Origin: Nocardioides nitrophenolicus
GTDB lineage: Bacteria; Actinomycetota; Actinomycetes; Propionibacteriales; Nocardioidaceae
Reading direction: 5' to 3'
Length of the DNA stretch: 64,000 nucleotides
Assembly: GCF_016907515.1 (NCBI RefSeq)
Contig: NZ_JAFBBY010000001.1
Coordinates: 1,860,001-1,924,000 of the forward strand
Positions 43,661 through 51,935 of the stretch are shown in pieces. Position 1 is the stretch's first letter, and every line of letters begins with the position of its first letter. A program made the translations under genes and the position numbers. The notes under the pieces are model-generated. The model made no database searches and was not told where the DNA came from. It saw nothing but the letters and a program-made list of their open reading frames with translations.

Positions 43661-44569
43661 CTACTTCCAGACCCGCACCCAGTCCACGGTGGTCGTGGCC
43701 GAGGTGGGCGTCTGGTCGGTGATCGCGTTCCAGCCACCGCCGAAGACCTGGGTGAGCACGACGTAGAACGGCTGGTCGAACGGCTGGGGTGCGACCAGCG
43801 GCGCGGACGGCGTCCAGGAGTGGGTGAAGCAGACCTTGTCGTCGTAGAGGAAGCGCATCGAGGTGCGCGTCCACTCCACGGCGTAGCGGTGGAAGCGGGT
43901 GCCGGAGTCGGCGACGGGGCAGTTGAAGCCGGTGCTCAGCATCGGGTTCTCGCCGGCGTAGTGCACCGAGGGATAGACCTTCTCCGCGCCGCCGCTGAAC
44001 CACTCCGCCACGTCGATCTCGCCGGAGCTCGGCCAGGCGCCGTAGGTGTGCTTCTGGGGGTAGAGCCACAGCGCGGAGTGCACGCCCTGGATCGTGGTGT
44101 CCGGCAGCTTGGCGCGGAACTCGAAGCGACCGTAGGCCTGGGTGAACAGCCCCCAGCTGGCGATGGTCGCGGCGGTGCGGTCGGTCGTGTAGTCACCGTA
44201 CGGGCTGCGGCAGACGAACGGCTCCGCCTCCTTGCGGGAGGTGAGGTAGACCAGGCCGGAGTCGACCCGGACGTTGTCGGGGTCGTCGACGTAGCAGCCG
44301 CTCTGGCCGGCGTGGAAGCCGCTGAGCGAGGTGTCCTGGACCACCCACTTCGAGCGGTCCAGCGAGGTGCCGTCGAAGTCGTCCTCGAAGGTGCAGGTGT
44401 AGCGGCCGCCGCCGGGCTTGGCCGGCCGCTCACCGCCGCAGGCCCCCTTGCTCAGCCCGGACACGCCGGCCGTGGGGGCCGCGACGGTCGGGCCGGCGGT
44501 CACCGGAGCGAGTGCGGTGCCGGCGGCGAGAGCCGCCCCCAGGGCGCACAGGAGTCGGACTCGGAGCAT
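43661..44569 (-). CDS. Secreted glycoside hydrolase family 16 protein
   Basis: A 302-aa exported beta-glucanase-type enzyme. Signal peptide at residues 1-30 (LLCALGAALAAGTALAPVTA), then the GH16 jelly roll with the catalytic ExDxxE as GEIDVAEWF. It probably cleaves a beta-1,3- or mixed-linkage glucan or a similar polysaccharide; which one is not clear. It is convergent with the methyltransferase fusion gene, 17 bp apart. Confidence 0.92.
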   Translation of the reverse strand: MLRVRLLCALGAALAAGTALAPVTAGPTVAAPTAGVSGLSKGACGGERPAKPGGGRYTCTFEDDFDGTSLDRSKWVVQDTSLSGFHAGQSGCYVDDPDNVRVDSGLVYLTSRKEAEPFVCRSPYGDYTTDRTAATIASWGLFTQAYGRFEFRAKLPDTTIQGVHSALWLYPQKHTYGAWPSSGEIDVAEWFSGGAEKVYPSVHYAGENPMLSTGFNCPVADSGTRFHRYAVEWTRTSMRFLYDDKVCFTHSWTPSAPLVAPQPFDQPFYVVLTQVFGGGWNAITDQTPTSATTTVDWVRVWK

Positions 44570-44722
44570 GACGGACCTTTCTCTCCCCCGATGCGATCCG
44601 GCTCAGCCGGCGGCTTCCCATGGCCGGATCGCGAGGTCGGACCCGATCTTGGCCCATGGAACGTGTTACTGGCTAGGGGCGATGGTTCGAACGGGGTGGC
44701 CCGAACGGACTACGGTGGGCCC

Positions 44723-45475
44723 GTGGCCAGCCTTCCCGTCGACGACCTCGGCGCCGAGGTCCCGCTCGACGGCCCGGCGCGCCGGATCGTCTCCCTCGTC
44801 CCCTCGATCACCGAGGCCCTCGCGAGCGACGTACCGGACCGGCTGGTCGGCGCCACCGACTGGTGCACCCATCCCGGCGACCTCGACGTCACCCGGGTCC
44901 GCGGCACCAAGAACCCCGATCTCGCCGCCATCCGCGCGCTCGCGCCCGACCTGGTGGTGGCCAACCAGGAGGAGAACCGGGAGCTCGACGTACGCCGCCT
45001 GCGCGCGGACGGCGTCGCCGTCTGGGTCACCGCGATCGAGACCGTGCCGCAGGCCCTGGCCTCCCTCACCCGCCTGTACGACGAGGCGCTGGGCCTGGCC
45101 GCTCCCCCGTGGCTGACCCGGGCCCACCAGCTCTGGTCGGGGCCGCCCGCGGAGCCGCGCGGGCGGGTCGCCGTACCCGTGTGGCGCGATCCGTGGCTGG
45201 TCGTCGGGCCGCGGACCTACACCGGCGACCTGCTGCACCGGCTCGGCTGGAGCAATGCCCACGACACCGGCACGGACCGTTACCCGAAGGTCGACCTGGC
45301 CGAGCTGGACCGTGCCGACCTCGACCTGGTCCTGCTGCCCGACGAGCCCTATGTGTTCACGGCCGACGACGGGCCGGAGGCGTTCACGCGGGTGCCGACC
45401 CGGCTGGTGTCGGGCCGGCTGCTGACCTGGTACGGCCCGGCGATGGTGGAGGCGCACGAGACTCTGTCACGCTGA
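44723..45475 (+). CDS. Helical-backbone metal/cofactor receptor (BtuF-like)
   Basis: A 250-aa protein of the periplasmic-binding-protein fold (RIVSLVPSITEALASDV, NPDLAAIRALAPDLVVANQEENR), the group that binds cobalamin or iron chelates. No signal peptide or lipobox is visible, and no ABC transporter gene lies beside it, so it may be cytoplasmic. I chose GTG 44723 as the start next to the first conserved strand; an earlier GTG at about 44697 is possible. Confidence 0.82.
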   Translation: MASLPVDDLGAEVPLDGPARRIVSLVPSITEALASDVPDRLVGATDWCTHPGDLDVTRVRGTKNPDLAAIRALAPDLVVANQEENRELDVRRLRADGVAVWVTAIETVPQALASLTRLYDEALGLAAPPWLTRAHQLWSGPPAEPRGRVAVPVWRDPWLVVGPRTYTGDLLHRLGWSNAHDTGTDRYPKVDLAELDRADLDLVLLPDEPYVFTADDGPEAFTRVPTRLVSGRLLTWYGPAMVEAHETLSR

Positions 45476-45479
45476 CCGT

Positions 45480-45755
45480 GTGCGGATCCTGCTGCTGCTC
45501 CTCGCCCTGGTCGTGGTCGGGTGCGTCGCGCTGCCCGTCAGCGCCTTCCTCCTCGACGGCACCGACACCGGGGAGAACCTGATCGTCCCCGTCCAGGTGC
45601 TGGTCACCGCGGCGGTGGGCGCCGTCCTCGGCAGTCGGCTGCTCGCGTCCTCGTCGCGGCGCCGGGCGCTCACCGGCGCCGGGCTCGGCGTACTCGGCGC
45701 GGCGGTCGGCGTCGGGGTGTTCTTCCTACTGCTCAACGGCGTCGACGGCGCCTGA
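45480..45755 (+). CDS. Small hydrophobic membrane protein, unknown
   Basis: A 91-aa protein with three hydrophobic stretches (residues about 2-23, 35-55, 65-87). It is in step with the receptor gene, 4 bp after its stop. I do not recognise the family. Confidence 0.7.
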   Translation: MRILLLLLALVVVGCVALPVSAFLLDGTDTGENLIVPVQVLVTAAVGAVLGSRLLASSSRRRALTGAGLGVLGAAVGVGVFFLLLNGVDGA

Positions 45756-45859
45756 GCGCCGCCGGGAGTGTCGCGAGTGTCGCGCGGCTCACAGGCCAGG
45801 TCATCGACTCGTAACCGACGCGCGGTCGGCTCGAAACCTCCCGGTTGGAGGCTTGAGCC

Positions 45860-46075
45860 ATGAAGAAGACGACCTCTCCTGAGACCCAGACCGCAGGGCG
45901 TCACCTCGAGTCCGTCGAGGACCTCGACGCCGTGGACCGCTCCCTCGCCCGCCGTACCGCCCTGCGTGATCGCCACGCACAGGGCCTCTCGCGCCTGATG
46001 GACGAGCGCACCGACCTGCGCGGCGTCCACCCGCTCGCCGACTTCGTCGACGACGCCATCCGCTGGTCCGCCTGA
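45860..46075 (+). CDS. Small hypothetical protein
   Basis: A 71-aa acidic/basic soluble protein (KKTTSPETQTAGRHLESVEDLDAVD; HPLADFVDDAIRW near the end). The ATG has TTGGAGG at a good distance, which supports expression. It is followed by a strong 17-bp stem-loop. I do not recognise it. Confidence 0.65.
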   Translation: MKKTTSPETQTAGRHLESVEDLDAVDRSLARRTALRDRHAQGLSRLMDERTDLRGVHPLADFVDDAIRWSA

Positions 46076-46093
46076 CCTGCCCATCCCCCCAGT

Positions 46094-46132
46094 GCCGCCG
46101 GGCGGCTCCTCACGCAGGAGCCGCCCGGCGGC
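46094..46132. terminator. Strong stem-loop between convergent genes
   Basis: Perfect 17-bp arms (46094-46110 and 46116-46132) with a 5-nt loop. It lies 19 bp after the 71-aa gene's stop and 8 bp before the HerA-like gene's stop on the other strand, so it can terminate both. No long T-run is seen, as is usual in GC-rich actinobacteria. Confidence 0.8.
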
Positions 46133-46139
46133 GTCGTTC

Positions 46140-47858
46140 CTAGCGGCGCCGGCGGGCGGTGCCGAACATCCCGCGGGCGATCTCGGCGGCGGCGGTGCGC
46201 ATGAACTGCTTGAACGCCGAGGACTTCACCACGTCCTTGACGATCTCGCCCGCGGCGTTGCCGTCGTCCTTCTTCCTCGGCGCGGCCTTGCCCTTGGCGG
46301 CGGGCTTCTCGGCCTTGTCGGCCTGCTCCCCGGCCTTCGCCTTCGCGCCCTCCTCCAGCTTCTTGGCGAGGATCTCGCGGGCCGACTCCCGGTCGACCAC
46401 CTCGGCGTACTTCGCCTGCCGGGGGCTGGCCTTGACCGTCGCCTCCATCGACTCCGCGCTGGACGGCGCCATCAGCGACTCCGGCGCGCGCAGCCGGGTC
46501 CAGGCGACCGGCGTCGGCGCGCCCTTCTCGCCCATCACGGTCACGATCGCCTCGCCGATGCCGAGCGTGGTGATCACCTCGCCGAGATCGGCGTACGCGC
46601 TCTTGGGGTAGGTGTTGACGGTCGCCTTGAGCGCCTTCGCGTCATTGGGGGTGTGGGCGCGCAGCTGGTGCTGGATCCGGGAGCCGAGCTGGGCCAGCAC
46701 GTCGTCCGGTACGTCGGTCGGGCTCTGCGTCACGAAGAAGACGCCCACCCCCTTCGACCGGATCAGCCGCACCGTCTGGGCGATCGACTCCAGGAACGGC
46801 TTCGAGGCGTCCTTGAACAGCAGGTGCGCCTCGTCGAAGAAGAACACCAGCTTGGGCTGGTCGATGTCGCCGACCTCGGGCAGGTCGTGGAACAGGTCGG
46901 CGAGCAGCCACATCAGGAAGGTCGAGAAGATCGCCGGCCGGTCCTGCAGGTTGGGCAGCTCGACCAGGTTGACCAGCCCGCGCCCGTCGGATGCCTGCTG
47001 GAGCAGGTCGGCGGAGTCGAACTCCGGCTCGCCGAAGAACGCCTCGGCGCCCTGGTCGGCGAACGCGATCAGCTCGCGCAGGATCACGCCCGCGGTCGCC
47101 GAGGACAGCCCGCCAAGGTCCTTGAGGTCGGGCTTGCCCTCGTCGCTGGTGAGGTGCTGGACGACGGCACGCAGGTCCTGCAGGTCGAGCAGCGGCAGGC
47201 CCTGCTTGTCGGCGTAGTGGAAGACCAGGCCCAGGCTGGACTCCTGGGTGTCGTTGAGCCCGAGCACCCGGCTGAGCAGGATCGGCCCGAACGACGACAC
47301 GGTCACCCGGATCGGGATGCCGATGCCCTGGCCGCCGAGCGCGTAGTACTCCACCGGGAAGGCCGTCGCCGTCCACTCCTGGCCCACCGACTTGGTCCGG
47401 GCCAGCAGCTTGTCGTTGGCCTCGCCGGCGGTGGCGATGCCGGACAGGTCGCCCTTGATGTCCGCCGCGAAGACGGGTACGCCGGCCGCGCTGAGCTGCT
47501 CGGCGAGCAGCTGGAGGGTCTTGGTCTTGCCGGTACCGGTCGCACCGGCCACCAGGCCGTGCCGGTTGAGCATCGCCAGCGGGATCCGGATGGTGCTGGC
47601 CGAGAGCTGGTCGGGGCCGGTCATCAGGCCGCCGAGCTCGAGCGCCGGGCCCTCGAAGGCGTACCCGGGGGCGATCGCCTGCTCGATGGGGTCGGTCGGC
47701 ACGGCGGCGGGGGCCTCGGCGGCGGGGGCCTCGGCGGCGGGGGCCTCGGCGGCGGGGGCCTCGGCGGCGGGGGCCTCGGCGGCGGGGGCCTCGGCGGGGA
47801 CCGCCGGGGCCGTGGTGTCAGGTGCTGCGTCGGGAGTGGGCGTCTGCTCCTGCGTCAT
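46140..47858 (-). CDS. HerA-like ATPase (DUF853 family)
   Basis: A 572-aa P-loop ATPase of the helicase-HerA/DUF853 type. After a low-complexity N-terminus (EAPAA repeated) come Walker A GATGTGKT near residue 105 and Walker B LVFFFDEAHLLF near 348, with QSPTDVPDDVLAQLG following. Lys/Ala-rich C-terminal tail. It is thought to act in DNA or chromosome processing, but members are poorly characterised; no nuclease gene lies adjacent. Confidence 0.88.
   Translation of the reverse strand: MTQEQTPTPDAAPDTTAPAVPAEAPAAEAPAAEAPAAEAPAAEAPAAEAPAAVPTDPIEQAIAPGYAFEGPALELGGLMTGPDQLSASTIRIPLAMLNRHGLVAGATGTGKTKTLQLLAEQLSAAGVPVFAADIKGDLSGIATAGEANDKLLARTKSVGQEWTATAFPVEYYALGGQGIGIPIRVTVSSFGPILLSRVLGLNDTQESSLGLVFHYADKQGLPLLDLQDLRAVVQHLTSDEGKPDLKDLGGLSSATAGVILRELIAFADQGAEAFFGEPEFDSADLLQQASDGRGLVNLVELPNLQDRPAIFSTFLMWLLADLFHDLPEVGDIDQPKLVFFFDEAHLLFKDASKPFLESIAQTVRLIRSKGVGVFFVTQSPTDVPDDVLAQLGSRIQHQLRAHTPNDAKALKATVNTYPKSAYADLGEVITTLGIGEAIVTVMGEKGAPTPVAWTRLRAPESLMAPSSAESMEATVKASPRQAKYAEVVDRESAREILAKKLEEGAKAKAGEQADKAEKPAAKGKAAPRKKDDGNAAGEIVKDVVKSSAFKQFMRTAAAEIARGMFGTARRRR
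47706..47795. repeat. Six tandem 15-bp repeats coding EAPAA
   Basis: The unit GGCGGGGGCCTCGGC starts at 47706, 47721, 47736, 47751, 47766 and 47781 with no substitution visible. It codes the N-terminal EAPAA repeats of the HerA-like protein; the unit is a multiple of three, so copy-number change would keep the frame. Confidence 0.9.
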
Positions 47859-47925
47859 GCCCGGAACTCTAGGCCGAACACGCCGTCGCAGTCAGGCGCG
47901 GCCCCGCCCCGTAGACTCCGAAGCC

Positions 47926-48222
47926 GTGATCTTCAAGCGCGTGGGGGACGGGCGTCCCTACCCCGACCACGGCCTCACCTCCAAGGGGTGGGCCGCCGTG
48001 CCCCCGCGCCAGGTCCGCCTCGACCAGCTGGTCACGACCAAGGACACGCTGCAGCTCTCCTCCCTGCTCGACGAGGACTCCACCTTCTTCGGCGACCTGT
48101 TCGCCCACGTCGTGCTGTGGCGCGGCGACTACTACCTCGAGGACGGGCTGCACCGGGCGCTGCGGGCCGCGCTGCAGCAGCGCAACGTGCTGCACGCCCG
48201 TGTGATCCGGATGGAGGGCTGA
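47926..48222 (+). CDS. Conserved actinobacterial small protein (VapB-antitoxin-like annotation)
   Basis: A 98-aa protein conserved in many actinobacteria (MIFKRVGDGRPYPDHGL, RQVRLDQLVTTKDTLQL, DLFAHVVLWRGDYYLEDG). It is often labelled VapB-family antitoxin, but no VapC-type PIN-domain toxin lies next to it here, so I doubt a toxin-antitoxin role. GTG 47926. The LytR_C gene follows 5 bp later, a pairing I recall from other actinobacteria. Confidence 0.8.
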   Translation: MIFKRVGDGRPYPDHGLTSKGWAAVPPRQVRLDQLVTTKDTLQLSSLLDEDSTFFGDLFAHVVLWRGDYYLEDGLHRALRAALQQRNVLHARVIRMEG

Positions 48223-48227
48223 GCGCG

Positions 48228-48770
48228 ATGGAAGGCCTCGACGTCAAGGCGGGCAGTCGGTCGGCGGTGACCCTGGGGGCGCTGGCGGTGGTCTTCGTGG
48301 CCAGCGCGGCCTGGGGCTGGGCCAAGGTGACCCAGCCCTTCCCCGAGAAGGTCGAGGCTGCTCCGTGCACCGACACCCTGATCTCGGAGGGCGACGACCT
48401 CGCCCCGCCGCAGGTGATGGTCACGGTCCTCAACGGCGGCGGCGCCAACGGGCTGGCGAGCAAGACCATGGACGACCTGATCGGCTACGGCTTCGCCCAG
48501 GGCGACACCGGCAACGCACCCGACACCGGCGGTCCGGTGTCGGCGCAGGTGTGGGCCGACGACCCCGGCGACCCGGCGGCGATCCTGCTGGCGTCGTACC
48601 TCGGCGCGGACGTCGACATCGTCGACCAGCCGTCCGGGTACCCGGGCGTGACGATCGTGGTCGGCAAGAGGTTCCAGGGCGTCGTCGAGGGGCACCCGAC
48701 GGTCACCGCGCGCAAGGACGCCTACGTCTGCACGCCCCCGCTCAGCAGCCAGCCCGACGCGCCGAGCTGA
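48228..48770 (+). CDS. LytR C-terminal domain protein, membrane-anchored
   Basis: A 180-aa protein with an N-terminal transmembrane segment (AVTLGALAVVFVASAAWGWA) and an extracytoplasmic LytR_C domain (VMVTVLNGGGANGLASKTMDDLIGYGF). LytR_C domains usually accompany wall-polymer ligases; here it stands alone. ATG after a weak GGGCTGAGCG. Likely a cell-envelope role. Confidence 0.88.
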   Translation: MEGLDVKAGSRSAVTLGALAVVFVASAAWGWAKVTQPFPEKVEAAPCTDTLISEGDDLAPPQVMVTVLNGGGANGLASKTMDDLIGYGFAQGDTGNAPDTGGPVSAQVWADDPGDPAAILLASYLGADVDIVDQPSGYPGVTIVVGKRFQGVVEGHPTVTARKDAYVCTPPLSSQPDAPS

Positions 48771-48782
48771 TCGCTCCCCGCG

Positions 48783-50276
48783 TCATTCCTCGAGCCACTG
48801 CGCGAGCCGGCCGCCCTGGCTGACCTGGCGCAGCCGCTGCTCGGTCGCCTCGCGCAGCTTGCGGGGCGTGACCACGATGAGGTCGTCGCCGTGGCGCAGG
48901 ACGGTACGCCGCTCCGGCACCAGGGTCCGGCCCTCCCGGACGACCATCGACACGTTCGCGCCCAGCGGCAGCCGCAGCTCGCCGACCTCGACGCCGTGCA
49001 GCTTCGAGACCGGACTGATCGTGATCTGCAGCAGGTCGGCGGCCACCCGGTCCAGGGGCGCGGCCTCGACCTCGATGCCGCGCGGCTCCGAGCGCCGGGC
49101 GACCCGCAGGATGCGCGCGGTCAGGGGCAGCGAGGGCGCGGTGATCAAGGTGTCGAGCACGACGAGGACGAAGACGATGTCGAAGAGCCGGGTCGCGCCG
49201 TCGACCCCCTCGGCGAGCGGGATGGTGGCGAGCACGATCGGCACCGCGCCACGCAGTCCGGCCCAGGAGATGAAGGCCAGCTCCGCCCACTTCATCGGCC
49301 GTACGACGGCACTCACCACGACCGACACCGGCCGGGCGACGAAGGTGAGCAGGCTGCCGGCGACGACCGCCATCCCGATCACCTCCCACGACAGCCGGTC
49401 CGGCGAGAGCAGCAGGCCGAGCATCACGAACAGCCCGATCTGGGCGAGCCAGGCGAGACCTTCGACGAAGGAGCGGGTGGCGACGCGGTGCGGGAGCTCG
49501 GTGTTGCCGAGGACCAGCGCGGCGACGTAGACCGCGGCGAACCCGCTGGCGTGCACGGCCGCGGCGCCGCCGTACCCGATCAGGGTCAGGCAGAGCACGG
49601 CGATCGGGTACAGGCCGGACGACGGCAGCGCCGCGCGGCGCATCACCCAGGCGCCCCCGAAGCCCGCGGCGAGACCGAAGGCGACGCCGGCGACCAGCTC
49701 GTAGAGCACGATCCCGGTGGTGCCGAGCAGGCCGTGCTCGCCGACCGCGCCGGAGGAGACGAGGGTGACCAGGACGACGGTCGGGGCGTCGTTGAGACCG
49801 GACTCGGCCTCGAGGGTGCCGGTGATCCGCTTCGGCAGCGGCACCACGCGCAGCACCGAGAACACCGCGGCGGCGTCGGTCGGCGAGCAGACGGCGCCGA
49901 GCAGGATGGAGAGCTGCCAGGACAGGCCGAGCAGGAAGTGCGCGCCGACGGCGACGATGCCGATCGACACGAGTACGCCCAGGGTGGCCAGCGACAGGCC
50001 CATCCGCATGGCCGGTCGGGCGTCGCGCCAGTTCGTCGTGAGACCGCCCTCGGCGAGGATGATGGCGAGCGCGCCGAAGCCGATCGCGTGCGCCAGCTCG
50101 GCGTTGTCGAAGTCGATCCCGAGCCCGGAGTCGCCGAGGGCGACGCCCATCAGCAGGTAGACCAGGAGGCTGGGGAGGCCGACGCCGGACGACATCCGGA
50201 CCGCCAGCACCGCGAGGAAGGTGACTCCGGCGCCGATCAGCAGGAAGGTGTCGAGCTGGTGGACGTCGAAGGTCAT
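48783..50276 (-). CDS. K+/H+ antiporter (CPA1 family) with C-terminal TrkA_C domain
   Basis: A 497-aa membrane transporter with about 12 helices. Na+/H+-exchanger motifs are visible (GDSGLGIDFDNAEL, ESGLNDAPTVVLVTL with the ND pair of the ion path). The last about 75 residues form a cytosolic TrkA_C domain (VGELRLPLGANVSMVVREGRTLVP, LRHGDDLIVVTP). Potassium efflux in osmotic or pH control is the likely role. It is divergent from the KstD-like gene. Confidence 0.92.
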   Translation of the reverse strand: MTFDVHQLDTFLLIGAGVTFLAVLAVRMSSGVGLPSLLVYLLMGVALGDSGLGIDFDNAELAHAIGFGALAIILAEGGLTTNWRDARPAMRMGLSLATLGVLVSIGIVAVGAHFLLGLSWQLSILLGAVCSPTDAAAVFSVLRVVPLPKRITGTLEAESGLNDAPTVVLVTLVSSGAVGEHGLLGTTGIVLYELVAGVAFGLAAGFGGAWVMRRAALPSSGLYPIAVLCLTLIGYGGAAAVHASGFAAVYVAALVLGNTELPHRVATRSFVEGLAWLAQIGLFVMLGLLLSPDRLSWEVIGMAVVAGSLLTFVARPVSVVVSAVVRPMKWAELAFISWAGLRGAVPIVLATIPLAEGVDGATRLFDIVFVLVVLDTLITAPSLPLTARILRVARRSEPRGIEVEAAPLDRVAADLLQITISPVSKLHGVEVGELRLPLGANVSMVVREGRTLVPERRTVLRHGDDLIVVTPRKLREATEQRLRQVSQGGRLAQWLEE

Positions 50277-50324
50277 GAAGTTGGCACTCGGCTCTCGTCG
50301 GGTGGCGGGGATCTAGTCTATCGG

Positions 50325-50338
50325 TAGAACATGTTCTA
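50325..50338. promoter_or_regulatory. KstR-type operator
   Basis: TAGAACATGTTCTA, a perfect 14-bp palindrome matching the KstR consensus TnnAACnnGTTnnA at every fixed position. It ends 11 bp before the GTG of the flavoprotein gene. KstR is the TetR-family repressor of the actinobacterial cholesterol regulon; its gene is not in this window. Confidence 0.8.
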
Positions 50339-50348
50339 GATTTCCCTC

Positions 50349-51827
50349 GTGGCATCTGCGATCCCCAACGTCCCGGCCGGCCTGGCTCTTCCCGACGTAC
50401 TCCCGGCGAGCGTGCTCGGCGCGGACGCCGAGCGCTTCGACGTGGTCGTGGTGGGCTTCGGCATCGCCGGCGGCTGCGCCGCCCTGGAGGCCGCGCGTGC
50501 CGGCGCGCGGGTGCTGCTGCTCGAGAAGGCGGCGGTCCACGGCGGCACCTCCTCGATGTCGGGCGGGCACTTCTACCTCGGCGGCGGTACGGCGGTCCAG
50601 CAGGCCACCGGGCACGACGACTCGGTCGAGGCGATGACGGCGTACCTCATGGCGTCGACGAAGGACCCCGACGAGGAGAAGATCCGCGCCTACTGCGAGG
50701 GGTCGGTCGCGCACTTCGACTGGCTGGAGTCGCTGGGCTTCGCGTTCGAGCGCTCGTACTTCCCCGGCAAGGCGGTCATCCAGCCCGGCACCGAGGGCCT
50801 GATGTTCACCGGCAACGAGAAGGTGTGGCCCTTCCGCGAGCAGGTCGCGCCCGCACCGCGCGGCCACAAGGTGCCCGTCCCCGGCGACACCGAGGGCACC
50901 CGGATCGTGATGGACCTGCTGCGCACCCAGGTCGAGGAGGCCGGCGTCGAGGTCCGCTACGAGACCGGTGCGACCAACCTGGTCGTCGACGGCGACGGCG
51001 ACGCCGTGGTCGGGCTGGCCTGGCGCTCCTTCGACCGGACCGGCGTCATCGCGGCGCGGGGCGTGGTCATCGCCGCCGGCGGGTTCGTGATGAACGCCGA
51101 CATGGTCGCCCGCTACACCCCCGCACTCGGGTCCAAGCTGTTCACCCTCGGGTCGACGTACGACGACGGGCTGGGCATCCGCCTCGGCGAGTCCGTCGGC
51201 GCGGCCCTGGAGAACATGGAGGAGCCGTTCATCACCGCGCCCTTCTACCCGCCGTCGTCGCGGTGCAAGGGGATCATCGTCAACCGGGCCGGCGAACGGT
51301 TCGTGGCCGAGGACAGCTACCACGCGCGGACGTCGTACCACGTGATGCAGCAGCCCGACGCGGTCGCGTACCTCATCGTCGACAGCGAGCACCTCGGCGA
51401 GGACCACATGCCGCTGGTGCCGCTCAAGGACGGCTTCGAGACGCTCGAGGAGATGGAGGCCGGACTCGGCATGCCCGCCGGGGCGCTGGTCGCGACCGTC
51501 ACCCGCTACAACGAGAACGCCGCCGACGGCAAGGACCCCGACTTCCACAAGCACCCCGACTGGATCGCGCCGCAGACCACCGGACCGTGGGCGGTGCTCG
51601 ATCTGTCGCTCGGCGTCGCGCTGTACGCCGGGTTCACCATCGGCGGGATGGCCACCACGGTCGACGGCCAGGTCCGGCGTACCGACGGCTCGGTGATCCC
51701 CGGCCTGTACGCCGCCGGCGCCTGCGCCTCGAACATCGCCCAGGACGGCAACGGCTACTGCTCGGGCACCCAGCTCGGCGAGGGCTCGTTCTTCGGCCGC
51801 CGGGCGGGGCGGCACGCGGCGGGGTGA
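50349..51827 (+). CDS. KstD-like FAD-dependent dehydrogenase
   Basis: A 492-aa flavoprotein of the 3-oxosteroid 1-dehydrogenase/fumarate-reductase group. FAD loop VVVVGFGIAGGCAALEAARAG near residues 34-54, GGTSSMSGGHFYLGGG near 70, and the C-terminal GLYAAGACASNIAQDGNGYCSGTQLGEG. Together with the KstR box just upstream it is probably part of steroid catabolism, acting on a 3-oxosteroid or a ring-degradation intermediate. GTG start very close to the operator, so it may be a leaderless or short-leader transcript. Confidence 0.9.
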   Translation: MASAIPNVPAGLALPDVLPASVLGADAERFDVVVVGFGIAGGCAALEAARAGARVLLLEKAAVHGGTSSMSGGHFYLGGGTAVQQATGHDDSVEAMTAYLMASTKDPDEEKIRAYCEGSVAHFDWLESLGFAFERSYFPGKAVIQPGTEGLMFTGNEKVWPFREQVAPAPRGHKVPVPGDTEGTRIVMDLLRTQVEEAGVEVRYETGATNLVVDGDGDAVVGLAWRSFDRTGVIAARGVVIAAGGFVMNADMVARYTPALGSKLFTLGSTYDDGLGIRLGESVGAALENMEEPFITAPFYPPSSRCKGIIVNRAGERFVAEDSYHARTSYHVMQQPDAVAYLIVDSEHLGEDHMPLVPLKDGFETLEEMEAGLGMPAGALVATVTRYNENAADGKDPDFHKHPDWIAPQTTGPWAVLDLSLGVALYAGFTIGGMATTVDGQVRRTDGSVIPGLYAAGACASNIAQDGNGYCSGTQLGEGSFFGRRAGRHAAG

Positions 51828-51915
51828 CAGAATCGCCGGTCGACCGGCGATTCCCTCACTTGTCGGCCGTTGCAACGCCCGACAAGTGACAGTTTCGCCG
51901 GTCAACCGGTGATTC
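51825..51915. repeat. Triple palindrome element between flavoprotein and aminotransferase genes
   Basis: Three palindromes in series: a perfect 22-bp palindrome at 51831-51852 (core CGCCGGTCGACCGGCG), a near-perfect 34-bp one at 51856-51889 (arms TCACTTGTCGG/CCGACAAGTGA around CGTTGCAACG), and a degenerate copy of the first at 51894-51914. The outer two lie in 29-bp direct repeats starting TGACAG (51825-51853 and 51887-51915, 25 of 29 identical). The first starts on the flavoprotein stop codon. Confidence 0.85.
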
Positions 51916-51935
51916 ATGTGACTGGAGGGACCCAC

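Noticed and set aside
47926..48222. VapBC toxin-antitoxin pair
   Set aside because: No PIN-domain toxin gene lies next to this gene; its neighbours are a LytR_C protein and a HerA-like ATPase.
46092..48770. Long plus-strand frame over the HerA-like gene
   Set aside because: The HerA-like ATPase on the minus strand has Walker motifs; the plus frame reads GLGGGGLGG and is its shadow. Only its 3' end (from 48228) is real, as the LytR_C gene.
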